The notes below the pieces were generated by a model. That model ran no database searches, had not been told where the DNA came from, and saw only the letters and a program-made list of their open reading frames with translations. The position numbers and the translations under genes are program-made. Shown piece after piece: positions 24,101 to 36,063 of a stretch of 64,000 nucleotides of DNA. Source of the stretch: Valencia hispanica (Eukaryota > Chordata > Actinopteri > Cyprinodontiformes > Valenciidae); contig OY747705.1 of assembly GCA_963556495.2 (NCBI GenBank), forward strand, positions 40,293,798 to 40,357,797, given 5' to 3'. The stretch's first letter is position 1. The number at the start of each line of letters is the position of its first letter.

Positions 24101-27100
24101 ACACGAGTAACCTTCATGGGCAGCTTTAAACACACAAACACAAATGCGTACACAGACTACATCAAGCATGCAAACGCTATACAAACATATCTCTCAGCCT
24201 CAGACTATGTTGAGGAAGTCACTTAGGAAGCTCTTTTGCCACCCACTGAGCTCCTCAGAGAAAATGTTTTAGTGTACACAAATCAGCTGTGCAATGACAT
24301 CTGTAGGTGGTTTTACCTTGAGTGACTTATTAGCAGGATAGTTTACACATATGGATAAATGCCATTAACTGTTAGAGGTAATCATCCGTCACACCAGTTA
24401 GGCTCTCTGAGCACTTTGGGAGGTAAACAGTGGAGCAGGAGCTCTGTTTCTGGTATGTGTGGAAATTCTAAATGTGTTTTCCCACTTAAGCATAGATTAC
24501 ATTATTCCCTAGTAGGCACCTAAACTACTCTAATATTAACATCATCTTTAAGATATAATGTAAATGTTTCCTTTATCTTTTGCTGAGTAATTATTCTGGG
24601 CCAGTGTGAGATTCTCATGATATGATCATTCTAAAACAAAATAGGCAGAAAATGTTTAAATAAAACTCTTGATGTATTCATTATTAAAATTATAATAATT
24701 TATATTTACACTACTAAATTTACATTACTTTTTTAGTTTAGCTTTGGATGAGCATGCAGCAGGCTGTTAAAAGCTGGATTTACAGTTTACATTTACCAGC
24801 AGCCTTGACAAAAAATGTGGTTGTGAAAGAATCGCAAAAAAAAGCTTTAGCTCAAATTTGTGATCTGTCATTAAGTGTGACAGATCCACTGGGCCCAGAT
24901 TTATCGCTCTCATGATCAGAGATGACCTACAACAAATATTAAACTGTATTTTTCTGGAGAGATTGCATAGTGCGAATGTTGCTGCAAAAGATGCCGGATT
25001 TTTTTTCAACATGTTGCCCAGCAAGAAGAGGCTCTAAAGGTTTCTTCTTTTCTTCATCCTGTCTTTGTTTTTATAGTCCAACTGTAATAACGCAAAACTT
25101 TTCGTCCATTTATTGTTCCAAACTTGACTTATACAACCTGACGTCCTCCATCATGAAGTTTGAAATGAACAACAGCAAAAATGTTATAATCTTGATCAGA
25201 CATAGGGTGAGATGATAAAGTCCTGTATAAATAGTATGAAACTGGACATTGTGCAAGTGGCTCATTAGATATGCTGCTTGTAGCTTGCTAATTTTAAAAA
25301 GTTTAAAAATTTCTTTTCAAATACAGTTTTAAACTGTATTTCAAATCAATGTACCTTCAGAACAAGTAATGAGTGATGCTGTGGTTTCCTTCACATGACT
25401 GTCCCTATTTCTTTTTATTCTTTTGTATTTTCAAACAGTGACATTTGTCTTTTTGATAAGTGAAGGAAATATAAATGGAGCCTTCTTTCATCCAGCTGAC
25501 CAGCAGTGCAAACAAGTCATTGAGCCACGTTGTAACACTATATAGAATTGACACTGAACTTGCTATTGCATATAATTTGATTTGGAAGATGTGTAGCTGC
25601 TTACCAGATTGCGCTTGCAAATTTATTTAAATCATTAGATTTAAAAGTACACTACTCACAATAAGTTAGGGATGTTGTTATTTACATGAGTGCTATTCCT
25701 ATTTGGTCTGAATTTTAATGAAATAAGTAAATGTATAATTTGTGGATGCTTTGTTTTGTCCTGTGAGCTCTAAGCACGACTACTTAGACGAGATAATTTA
25801 ACAAAACTCTCCTCATCATTATGATTATCACCAGTAATTCCCACTATAACCACTGTCATTGGGCTGTCTAAGCAAGCACACAAGCTGTAAAGCTTTTATG
25901 GAAACCAAATCCTGCTTGGTCTGCTGTACCTGTCAGACACAAGACATGAGAAGAGGAATGTTTTCCTTTTTAGGCATCAGTTGCACTAGGTGCTATTTAT
26001 TGGAATGAAATGTACTGAATAATGATGCTTTTTGCAGCATTTTTGCTTTGCTGCACTCCCAACAACTCAAAGCAGAATCCTGCAATTGGTAATTTTGAAA
26101 TAGTTTTATTATGTGCTATTTTGGGCTTTTAGACCAAAATTTGTGATATAAGATATGCGCGTCACACAATTTAAAGAAAAACTTGTGGAAAAAAACCCAG
26201 AAAGCATTTATACCCAGCATTTAGCTGTATCTTTAGTAAATTGAAATTAGAAATTAGGACCTAAACATTTATCTCCAACTAAATGGAAACTATTTGACTT
26301 ACTCGTTTTGTAAAGTGACATCATTTTTTCTTACAGATCACTTTGTGGTCACAAATAAGATTCACAGCAATAGACACCGAAAGAGATCAAGTGAAGAAAG
26401 AAGACACCTACAGCTGTTGTTCAGGACTCGTTCCAGACTCTCACGCCACTGAACAGCCTCCTCAGGAGAAGGCCTGCACAAAATTAAAAAAGACAAAAAA
26501 GTGTAACTAATTAATTGAAAGACATTTGCAGTTGGGGGTAAGAAGCTGAATTTCTAGTTTACTTTTTTTCATTGGGGGTAAAGGTTTAAAAAAAACTGGG
26601 GATAAAAAACTGCTGGGTAACCACAGATTTGTCTAAGACGCAAGTTTTAAAACATAAAATATAATTAAATTACATAAATATTCATATATGTCATGCTCGA
26701 TCTTGGATCCACAAAGGCTCAAACTTCAGATATGTTTCTTCCAGTTGATTAAAGTCTGGGAAACATTTCCCCAAAACAGGCTGCCTCTGGTGCGTCAGAC
26801 CAATCACGAGAGGTATTTCAACACTAACTTTAATCTTTAAAACAAGTTCAAAGGGGCGCTATTAATACCTATATTTGCTCTTTATCCAAAACACTGGCCT
26901 TTCTGTCTCCTTTTTGCACTATTTTCTTCACTGATGCTCATATCTGAAACTGGAGCTGGAAAGATTAGACTAAAGAGTAAGTGTTGTAATCACCCACTGG
27001 AGAAATGACACAACAGCAGTGTCAGTGTTTAATAAAGCAAACATCTGACCCTGCAGAATTGAGGTGAGAAGTTCCCACATGTACACAGAACTAAAATACA

Positions 27101-28285
27101 AAATAAAAAACTAAGCTAAACACAATACTGGGGAAATATGGATAGGCATGATTACTCATGATTGCTCATTCTGGAACTACATATAAGATCATTTTTAATA
27201 GTTTTAATGTTGTTAAGCTCAGATAAGTGAGAGCAAAAATAATACATACAAGGCTGTTATCTAAGACGGTTAACGCAAAAGAAAATTAAAACACAAGGTT
27301 CAGAATCTCCTACACGTTTTTATCTCCAAACAGTCTGTTTAAGGTATCTGTTTTGTTGCATTTGACATCTGAGCCAACTCAGTGTCTGGAGAGCTCTAAT
27401 CTCTTTTGATCAGCACCTCTTTGTAAATGCTCGGGGCTCTGTTCTCCCACTTCACCATAACTTATCTGGTTAAGGCAACAGGCGAAGCGCAGCCCACCTC
27501 ACAGGCACAGTCACTTATTAATCCTGAAGAAAAAACAGAACACTCACTTTTGCAGCTTCTCCGGCTTCTTGTCAGCCTTCTCCGGGTATGGGATGATGAG
27601 GTCGATGGCATTATCTGGCTTTTGGAGCAAAACTCCCAACTTTGACTTTATCTCTTTGGCCCTGGGTTAGGAGAAACCAGATGTTATATTTTTGGTTTGA
27701 CATCTTGAGAAAATAATAAAGATCTGGTTTAAGCTTTCAGGATATACATCACCCTTATGCCCTCGTGCCGATAACAGTAAATACGTGTCAGATAAACAAG
27801 TTGTTTGAAACCAAATGTTTTTGTTTCATGATTTTGATGAAGCTATAGTTGACAATAGCAGACTGCATTGATCTCAAGTAGTTGTAAAGTTGCTTTTAAG
27901 AAATCATGTCAACTGCAATTCTGGCTTTCTTTGCATTTAGTATGCTGTTTTTTCTGATCCTTTTGTCTGGTTTTAGCTGAAACACATTTTAACAAAAAGT
28001 TTCTGTCACTTGGGAAATCTGCTTTTGATCTGCAAATAAAACATAAGACAATGATTCCAAGGCTCTCACAACACTGTCAAAAAGAATGTTTGAGACAAAC
28101 TGTTAAACGGAGATGGAAAGAAATCAGACCCACTGATATACTTCCCTCGAAACCTTTCAGGATCCAAATCCAAACAGAGAAATAACGCTGTTTATATATG
28201 ACTCTACAGAGTTAAGGCTAGGTAAATGATGCAGCTCTCACCTCTCCAGACAGGTTTGAGGTAATGCAGCTAATCCTTTACACAT
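18019..28285 (-). CDS. rgs5: Regulator of G-protein signalling 5 (five coding exons)
   Basis: Spliced gene, join of 28285-28242, 27661-27548, 26473-26412, 18490-18324 and 18183-18019 (minus strand), 183 residues; human RGS5 has 181. RGS proteins of this R4 group act at the plasma membrane as GTPase-activating proteins for Gi/o and Gq alpha subunits; RGS5 is best known from pericytes and smooth muscle. The start [15 protein letters not shown], then [16 protein letters not shown], is the RGS5 N-terminal amphipathic helix, and Cys2 is the N-degron residue shared with RGS4 and RGS16. The RGS domain runs from about residue 65 to 183 and keeps E90, N91, N131, D166 and R170, equivalent to RGS4 E87, N88, N128, D163 and R167. 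[10 protein letters not shown] and the [13 protein letters not shown] block favour RGS5 over RGS4, 8 or 16. All introns have GT/AG ends and compatible phases. rgs5a versus rgs5b cannot be decided. Confidence 0.95.
18324..18490 (-). CDS. rgs5: rgs5 exon 4 (core of RGS domain)
   Basis: 167 bp, the usual size of this exon in R4 RGS genes. The acceptor is TTGTCAG and the donor GTCAGAG. Codes the last two bases of Y74 through E129, including [14 protein letters not shown] with contact residues E90 and N91. Confidence 0.95.
18931..19103 (+). pseudogene. Tc1-like transposase fragment in rgs5 intron 3
   Basis: Plus-strand remnant of the N-terminal region of a Tc1 transposase: 'aatcttcccaagagtgg' (NLPKSG) and 'aataagaaagagactgggca' (IRKRLG). 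The same subfamily appears in opposite orientation at 31640-32310. Heavily decayed. Confidence 0.65.
19528..21113 (+). mobile_element. Tc1/mariner element with TA target duplication
   Basis: 1586 bp, starting CAGTGGCTTGCAAAAGTATT and ending in its reverse complement, flanked by TA at 19526-19527 and 21114-21115. Terminal inverted repeats are about 200 bp, with the inner block (from 'acttttcagttatttattt' to the end) mirrored on the left. Good terminal preservation suggests a fairly recent insertion in rgs5 intron 3, opposite to the gene's strand. Confidence 0.92.
19888..20884 (+). pseudogene. Tc1 transposase, frameshifted
   Basis: The N-terminal paired-like DNA-binding part ([20 protein letters not shown], then the [19 protein letters not shown] helix-turn-helix region) leads into [13 protein letters not shown] and the DDE domain. 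First Asp in LWSDETK (about 20350), second in [11 protein letters not shown] (about 20605), Glu in [11 protein letters not shown] (about 20705), with the DD34E spacing of Tc1. The frame shifts in a run of eight A at about 20540, and a TAA just before the conserved N-terminus removes the normal ATG. It would have cut and pasted the element at TA sites; this copy cannot. Confidence 0.9.
21380..22850. other. rgs5 intron 3 DNA, nothing recognised
   Basis: Intronic. Frames on both strands are short and have no known domain. Confidence 0.35.
22855..23490 (+). pseudogene. Rex1-like LINE reverse transcriptase C-terminal fragment
   Basis: Begins [14 protein letters not shown], passes through [37 protein letters not shown] and [12 protein letters not shown], stops, and after a frame change continues with [20 protein letters not shown] and [15 protein letters not shown]. 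These are the conserved blocks after the catalytic domain in Rex1/L2-type elements. Only the 3' third is present, as expected from 5' truncation. Inserted in rgs5 intron 3 on the opposite strand. Confidence 0.85.
23495..26411. other. Rest of rgs5 intron 3, no gene
   Basis: AT-rich intron with no domain-bearing frame and no clear repeat. Confidence 0.4.
26412..26473 (-). CDS. rgs5: rgs5 exon 3
   Basis: 62 bp, the standard size of this exon in R4 RGS genes. Acceptor TGTGCAG, donor GTAGGTGT. Codes [20 protein letters not shown], the EAxxW..S...LL start of the RGS domain, and completes K53 and begins Y74. Confidence 0.93.
27548..27661 (-). CDS. rgs5: rgs5 exon 2
   Basis: 114 bp. Acceptor TAACCCAG, donor GTGAGTG. 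Codes the end of R15 and [20 protein letters not shown] ... EKLQ, the basic, amphipathic membrane-targeting region followed by a proline/lysine-rich linker. Confidence 0.94.
28242..28285 (-). CDS. rgs5: rgs5 exon 1 (start codon, N-degron)
   Basis: ATG at 28285-28283, coding [14 protein letters not shown] plus two bases of R15, then donor GTGAGAG. Too short for a simple ORF call but an unmistakable RGS5 N-terminus. Cys2 is the residue oxidised and arginylated in the Cys/Arg N-degron pathway. Confidence 0.94.
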
Positions 28286-28400
28286 TTTCTGACGCTTTCA
28301 GTTGCAGCACTTGGAAGAGAATTGTTATTTCCTGTTAGCCCTCTGCGAGTCTCCACAAGCTCTGTTTGCTGTCTGTCTCTGGGTTTCACCACATGGGGGG

Positions 28401-28410
28401 TTTTTATATA
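28401..28410 (-). promoter_or_regulatory. rgs5: rgs5 TATA box
   Basis: TATATAAAAA on the minus strand, 116 bp upstream of the ATG. A start site about 30 bp downstream would give a 5' UTR of roughly 90 nt without an intron. About 45 bp further upstream (28455-28461) is CATTCCA, the MCAT/TEAD core, plausible for a gene active in mural and muscle-type cells. Not tested. Confidence 0.6.
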
Positions 28411-28644
28411 CAGACGCCCTTTAGGCTGAAGGCCAGCAGCTAAGTCAATCAGACTGGAATGTGTATAGCCTGGGTAGCTGAGGATCCTGGCTGAGGAAGG
28501 GTGGGTTTCCAGAAATGAATGGATGTTTACCCGAAGTTTTTAATTAGCCTAAATCTCTTGGAGACTTTTGCAGGATGAAGAAAATGAAAATGGATTTGCA
28601 TTGATGTTAGTTATTTCAATTTCACATCTGGTGGTTTTTTATCA

Positions 28645-28735
28645 ATCAAACAAACTTTATTTATAGAGCACTTTTTGTTTACCTTCATAAAGTCAAGTGT
28701 AACACAAAGTGCTTCACATAGATGTATACAGGAAT
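28645..28735 (+). repeat. LINE/SINE-tail module near the rgs5 promoter
   Basis: 'caatcaaacaaactttattt', 'agagcacttttt', then 'aacacaaagtgcttcacat'. A common fish 3'-tail module, about 235 bp upstream of the rgs5 TATA box. Confidence 0.55.
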
Positions 28736-28739
28736 ATAC

Positions 28740-29775
28740 TGTGAGCTGTTTGGCTCAATATACATAGTATTTTACTAGACCTGCTTTCTTATTTCCTCCT
28801 TCTCTCCACAAGATACGTACATTTAATTAGACTACACCTAATCTTTTTTTTTTATTGAGTTATTTTCATTTTGTGAAAATGAAAAAGGATTACAACCAGT
28901 CTTGCGATCACATAAATTATATTCTAAAACCTACAGTCGGTTCCTTCACTCAAATTACAGAAACAAAGCAACAACAGTTTTAACAACCTTTAATTGCAAG
29001 ATGATAATAATAAACAAAACACAATATAGTACTGAATTTAGCAAAAAATAAATTGAATGAACATAGTTATTTTTTAATATCTTCACTAAAAAAGAATAAT
29101 TTATTTAATGAAAGAAGTCAAATCCAACACTTGGTAATGTCAAGCATAAGTTAGAATACTTGAAAGTTACATAGGTTCTAAGGAACTTTTAATTTAAACA
29201 AGGAATCAAGCAATACTGCATATGAAGTGTTGTGTTTAACTTTTATTGCTAAATATTTAGATTCAAAAGCATCCTTGGTTGCAAGCCACAGATTGCTGGT
29301 TACTGACCTTGACCAGTATATTATCTGATTAACCAATAGGGTTACACTGGAGGGTTGCTTGACCATCTATGCTCAAGGACAAAATGAGGCTATTTTAGTC
29401 AAACTACATATTTTTTGGATCATGTGCCATCAGACTTTTCATATTTTCAACAGTATTTATTTTGAGTTTGTTCCAGCTTGAAAGCAAAAATATTTTTAGA
29501 ATGCTACAAAATACAAGGTGAAAAACCCAGCCTAGTCCTCCGACTCTGATAGTGACTACGTTGTCTGCAGGCCTCACGGCATTAGTTATGTAACTCGAGT
29601 TGCACTGAACGGAGCATCGAATGAAATAAATAAGATCTCTTCCCTGAATGTTTCATAGCCTTCTCAAGCACATAAACATGTCTGCATCATTTCTTTTCTT
29701 AGTTACTGGACCCACTCACTGACAGAGCGTGAGAGAGGGGCGGTGTGTTAGGTAGGGAGAAGAGAGTGTCTTAGG
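28740..29775. other. AT-rich upstream DNA, no gene
   Basis: No domain-bearing frame. May contain distal rgs5 control sequence, but nothing specific is visible. Confidence 0.35.
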
Positions 29776-29779
29776 AAGT

Positions 29780-30008
29780 AGGGATTCCTCTTGTAACCAG
29801 TGGGTTGCTGATTCAAAACCCCACTCCATCCGTCTCAGTCATTGTGTCCTTGGGCAAGACAAGTAAAGCACCTTGTCTAGTAGTGCTGGTCAGAGGGTTG
29901 TTGATGAATATTTATGGCAGCCTCACTTCTGTCAGTCAGCCCCAGGTCAGCTGTGACTACAATGTAACTTATCACTATCAATGTTTGAATGTGTGTATTA
30001 ATGGATGA
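29780..30008 (+). repeat. tRNA-like SINE-type repeat
   Basis: 'gtaaccagtgggttgctgat', then 'gtgtccttgggcaagaca', 'atggcagcctcacttctgtc' and 'cagctgtgactaca'. I recognise this order as a widespread fish short repeat. The 'gggttgctgattcaaaac' part resembles a B box. Confidence 0.6.
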
Positions 30009-30649
30009 CTTGATGAATGCAGTATTGGAGTCCATGGATTTGAAAAGTTTTTATTACAAATGCAAGCCATTTACAATTTACCAAAGAGAATAGTAGTCAT
30101 GATAGACAAAGGCTAAGTGACACATTGTTGCAAAGGCTTAGGGAAGAAAAGATACAGTGAATGAAACAACATATATCTTAATATTTATTTTAGTCTTAAG
30201 GATTGGGTCACCTTAAATATAAGATCTAATGTTGGTTTTCCCCATTTACTGTAAGAAGAAAGTGTCTGCTGACTCTGGATTTCAAAGCAATTGAAAACTA
30301 CATCATTGTTACAACAAAATACACAAGAGTGCTTAGACGTGTATATCCAGTTGGAACTTTACGTGCAGCAATCAGGGCCATATAAATGAAAGTTCAATTT
30401 TTAAAAACAAACATTAGCTACATAGGTTTGAATTGATTGAAGATTTCCTCAAATGCACACAGGGTCATATTAGATGTATCTGGCTTAAATATATGTGAAC
30501 CCCTACTCATATTTTGATAAATGTCCCTAACCACGTTGCAGAGAAACGGCCTGTATTTTGCAGCCATCAACAAGTTTCTGGCATAGATTAGGCTGGATAT
30601 TTGAGTATTTTTCTTGTAAGAAAAATTAGAGCTAATCTAATTTAGCTGC

Positions 30650-30800
30650 TGTCCTGATTTGAGAATAAAAGGATTGGTCTAAGCATAGAGCCCTGAGGGG
30701 TACCTACCTTATATTCTGTGTAAGTAGATTTGACACTGTTGACCTTGACACTGAGCATTTTGATGGCTAAAAATGATTTTATCCACCAGGTATTTAAATT
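30650..30800 (-). pseudogene. Short LINE reverse transcriptase remnant
   Basis: The minus strand reads NTWWIKSFLAIKMLSVKVNS, then VGTPQGSMLRPILLF. The W..SFL...V.V......G.PQGS.L.PIL pattern is the RT region just before the catalytic YADD block. No more of the element is recognisable on either side; the AT tract begins at once on the 5' side. Confidence 0.5.
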
Positions 30801-30839
30801 GGGATAGTCTAGCTTAGATTCCCAAATATTCCCAACATA

Positions 30840-31635
<796 letters not shown>

Positions 31636-31639
31636 TGGT

Positions 31640-32310
31640 AAGTCACAGGCTCTATCTTTCCATCTATAATGGCAAGTCATCCAGTTCTTGATGAAGCAAA
31701 GCAAACCCAGACCAGCACAACACCATCACCCTTGATGGTCTATGATATATATTTTTAAAAATACTGTATTAGCTTTCCACCAGATCTGATGGGATGCAAA
31801 CTTTCACAGAAGTTCTACTTTTGTCTCATCCGTCCCAAAAGTCGATCAAGTTTTTTTCAAAAGTCGTTTTTACTGTAGAAGTCTCCCATAGAAGTGATGT
31901 TGCCCAGTCTTTTTCTTATTTTTAAAACATGAACACTGCTCTTAACTGAGGCAAGTGAGATCTGCAATCTGTTAGATGTTATTCTCTGTTCTTTTGTGAC
32001 CTCCCAGAAGAGTTGTTAATTCACCCTTGGAGTAACTTTGGTAGGCTGGCCCCTCTGGGGAAGTTTTTACCACTGTTCCATGTTTTCCCCATTTGGGATG
32101 CTCTCTGAGGTTTGTTGGGGTCCAAAAGCCTTAGAAAGGCCTTTCTAATCCTTTCCAGACTGATGGATGTCAACAACTTTGCTTTTTCATGATGATTCAT
32201 GATTATTTCCTTATGTTCCGAGTATTTCTTTGGGGCATAATATGTTTCTTTTTGAGATCTTTTAGCCTATTTTCTGTTGTTAGACACATGTTGTTAGACA
32301 TGCTGTATGA
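31640..32310 (-). pseudogene. Decayed Tc1-like transposase
   Basis: On the minus strand the start 'aaaagatctcaaaaagaaac' leads to 'cagtctggaaaggatta' (SGKGY), 'catggaacagtggta', 'gtcacaaaagaaca', 'cctcagttaagagcagtgtt' and 'gactgggcaacatc', then the central catalytic region (for example 'agacaaaagtagaactt'), and ends in 'ggatgacttgcc'. This matches a Tc1 transposase in order, with many small indels, an internal deletion before the catalytic region, and no preserved inverted repeats. Same subfamily as 18931-19103. Confidence 0.7.
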
Positions 32311-33145
32311 TATTCCCCAATTGAAAACCCCCGAATTCAAATAAATCACTGAAAGACTCAAATGAATGACATTCATACACATGACAAATGCATGTAAACA
32401 TCAGACTGGAGCTGTCATTCATCGTTATTAGCCTTGCACATTTCTGACTGGTTTGTGCTCAGAGCATAAAGAAGTGTCAACTTTGTTTTTCTTTTTAAGT
32501 TTGTCAGATGTCCCATTTCCTTTCCATTTTCAAAAACATTAATTTCAAACAACCTTAGAGAGCTTCCATGTAGTCCAAAATGTGTCAATTTTTGTTAAAT
32601 ACCAAGCATTTGAAATTGAAAAGCACCCAAAATTCAACCAAAAATATAATACTTGCACAACTTTTATATCCTAATCTTAACTAAATATTGAAATGTCTCT
32701 TAAAAACTGAATAGTGAACTACAATGGGATACGTATTTTATTTTACTTATTTATTATGTATGTAATAAAATGCAGACCTTATGTAATTCCAGCTATGCCT
32801 TCAATTAATTAAATTAGCATAGTTTCAGTTACGCATCATGCTGAAAACTTCAAGGTTAAACACAGGGAAAATCATCACATCTAGTGTCATAAATACTTTC
32901 AATATAAACAATACGTTAAACTTTTTACAGAAAAAGTTAGACGTTCACATTTTTGTTTTCTGAAATACAAATAAGCTTTTTCATGTTTTCTTTCAGGGCT
33001 GTAAGGAAGGAATAAAATTTATTTTCTATGTCTATTCATTGTGATTATATAATAAACAAAGCATTTCTGATAATCCAGAAATAAGAACATTGGTTTTCAT
33101 CTCACCTATTAAAATCGAGAAAAGCCAAATAATCACAAGTGACAG

Positions 33146-33410
33146 GTTTTGTGTCTCGAGGAGGGAAGGACCCAGGCGCAGACGTGGTTAAACGTGCAAA
33201 GGTGATTTATTGAGGTGATGATAGCAGGAACGACACACAGGCATTAGAACAACACACAGGAAGACATCACACAATGATCCGACGGGGAAGAAGGAGACGA
33301 GACCGGGTTAAATACACATGAGGTAAGGAGGAGGATCAGGTGAGACAGATTGGGAACAGGTGCAGACAATGGAAAATCAGGGACTGAGCGCTGAAGGCTC
33401 TGACAATATG
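33146..33410. repeat. Possible LTR or MITE-type repeat remnant
   Basis: 'ggaaggacccaggcgcagac' followed by 'ggtgatttattga' and 'gggaacaggtgcagac' resembles a common fish repeat. A weakly similar 'aaggcacagacaa ... aatttattga' lies at 53028-53075. Family not identified. Confidence 0.3.
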
Positions 33411-36040
33411 TTTCCTACAAACCTTTTACTACATCTATATGAATAAAAGTACTGTTTGAAGAATGTCAACATGTAAAAACAGGTAGATTTGAAAAAAAAC
33501 TGGTTTAATGACAGAGATTATGTTACATGACTTTAATCCTAAAATGACGTGTTTTATCACTTTGAATGAAGCAAGATAAGCATATTAGTGTTGTACTGTA
33601 AGTTATTGGTCTCTAGACTACTCTTTATCTTTAGATCCAACCCATTACTCAGCTATATCATTTTGATTCAAAATGCTAGTCATAACAAAGATAAAACTGA
33701 GAAAGCAATATTCTCTCAGCTTCCAAGCCAATCAAAATTTTTATCTTTAACAGAAGTTATTAAAAAGCAGTTGTGACATATCTAATGTCAAAATCCATTG
33801 TGGGTCTGGTGAGTGTGTAATTAAACCAACGTTATTAAGATGAAACTCATTAATCTTTCATGTAACTTTTTAATTAAAGTGTCTTCAGCCAACTGGGGGC
33901 AGACAAGGAATTACAGCTTCAGAAAAAGAAGACAAGAAAGGCTTGATGCGACTCAGTATATGGACATGCTTCAAATCTGCAACAACTTTTCTCTCTGAAA
34001 CATTTCACTGTTTATCCTTGAATTTAGATGCACTGGCTCACTCATTCACTTAAACTTGGCTTCTCATTTGGTTTGTTAATTTATTTGCAACACAGAACAT
34101 TGAAAGTAAACAATCCTTAAAATTTGCCACCAAGATAAACCCCGTGAGATGTAAATACAAACACATGAGCCAGAACAACCTCGGAAAAATTCTAATTTTA
34201 CTCAGTTTAACTCTCCTAACAAATAAATAAACAAACAGCACCCTGTCCAGAGAACATTTGGGGCCCTGAAATGAGATGTAAATTCAAGCTTCTCAAATGA
34301 GCCTTGCCTCTCTTATTAGCCATGATTTCTAGCCTTGAGCCATTAAAGGGGATCAGGTTTGTGGGCACGATGATCTGTTGGGAAAGTGCTTGTTTCAGCA
34401 CTGCCTGTTCTGTTGCCAGACAATAGACTCTCGTCAATTACGTAACAGCAGTACTTATAGAAATTGAGCGAAATATCATGGTGACTCTGTTTTTTATCTG
34501 AAGAACATGCAAAAAGCCTGTTCTACAAATTCTTTCTTACACCTACTTTATTTTTTTTTCCAGTTTGACTGCAAATCCCTAACACACAACAATGTGTCAA
34601 CAAGCTGCATTTTTTCTATTTTTTCCCTCTGATTTAAAACGTAAAATCTGAAAAAATTAAAGAAAATAATAGAATAAGAGTACTTCTAGACACTCAAAAA
34701 GTTTGCAGTCTTACTCTCTTAGGATTGTTTTTATTTTGGAAAACGTATATGAATAAATAAAAGTTTTTAAGCATGTTGAAAGCCAGATAATTGGTGTGTT
34801 GATTTCACTTGGAGGATCTAAGTAATGCTCTGTTTCTCTTTTGTGACTGCTTTTGTATTTCCTTTGCAGACCGCACATGCACACGGCCACATGGGAGGTT
34901 TGCTTTCATTACTGATTTTCCTGGAAGCTAAGGTTCAGGAAGGGACAGCCCATTGAGTGTATGTGTGCTCAGGCCCATGGCAAGAGTTGGACCGTTGCTC
35001 AAATTAACTGGTAACAGTTGGCATCCAGGTGCTTCGTTTATAATGTTGACAGAAGCTTTATGCTGAATTTATAGCTAGAATAGCTATTTGAAAGTGCAGA
35101 AAACTCCATAAAATCTGTTTTTCAGAAGTAATTGACTCTAAATGGCTCAATAAAGGCATGACATATAAAACAGTAGTCAGCTGGTATCAGCAAACATGCC
35201 AGAGTAAGCATAAACACATTAAGCTAGGATGCATTACAAATGGGCAGGTTATACAAAACGTTTTCAAGCCTTCAACTACAGATTCAATGTGACTCAGTTC
35301 TACCTGTTTCTGGTTTCCTAAAGTGCAGATCATTGCATGTGAATTATCTCTTCAAGTGCTTCTAAATTTAAGTCGGAACAGATGTTAGACAGGTAGTCAA
35401 CTAAAATCCGATTTATTGTTTTAGAAGAAAGCAAAAACCGGGCTTTAGTTCACAATAATAATTAGGACTGAATTTAACTAAATAAGCTTATCGCTACATT
35501 TAAAAAGAATACTGTATTTAAATCAGTTATTTTGTGGTCTTCCAAAGATGAAGATACAGACAAAACTTTGGCTTTGTTTAATGTTATTTCAAATGTACCA
35601 GGAAGCCCCAACATCACACTTTCGTAAAAAAAAATATTTGGAGATTACAGACATTGCAATTTCTTAGGCAGTACTTCTGGAGATAAATGCAATAAAATCA
35701 TCATATTATCATATAAACTGCAAGAGAATATGGTACTATTTGGACTGGAGGGGAAAAATAGCCTGGTAAGAAGTCTGCAATAAAAGAGACTTATGTGTCC
35801 ACAAGATCCCTGAGATTGTTAGATAAGATGTATGTATCAAGATAAATTGACAAACAGATTATGGTGGTAATATCTTCTTTAAATTTTCTGTTTAGAAGAA
35901 AAATACTTCATAATGTGGAAATAATTTGTTGTAGGCTCAAAATCTATTTCAAAATGAAAAATAAAAACACTGTTGACAAATGAACCAAAATTAGTTTAAC
36001 TCATTTTAGTTGAATCCAGAGGTTGTGCTACAACTTTTTG
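33411..36040. other. AT-rich DNA, no gene
   Basis: No recognised domain, RNA gene or repeat. Confidence 0.35.
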
Positions 36041-36063
36041 CTGTCAGTCATTTTGACTGACAG
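36041..36063. repeat. Perfect short hairpin
   Basis: CTGTCAGTCA, TTT, TGACTGACAG: 10-bp perfect arms. The next 500 bp (to about 36600) are less AT-rich and may belong to an unidentified repeat. Confidence 0.6.
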
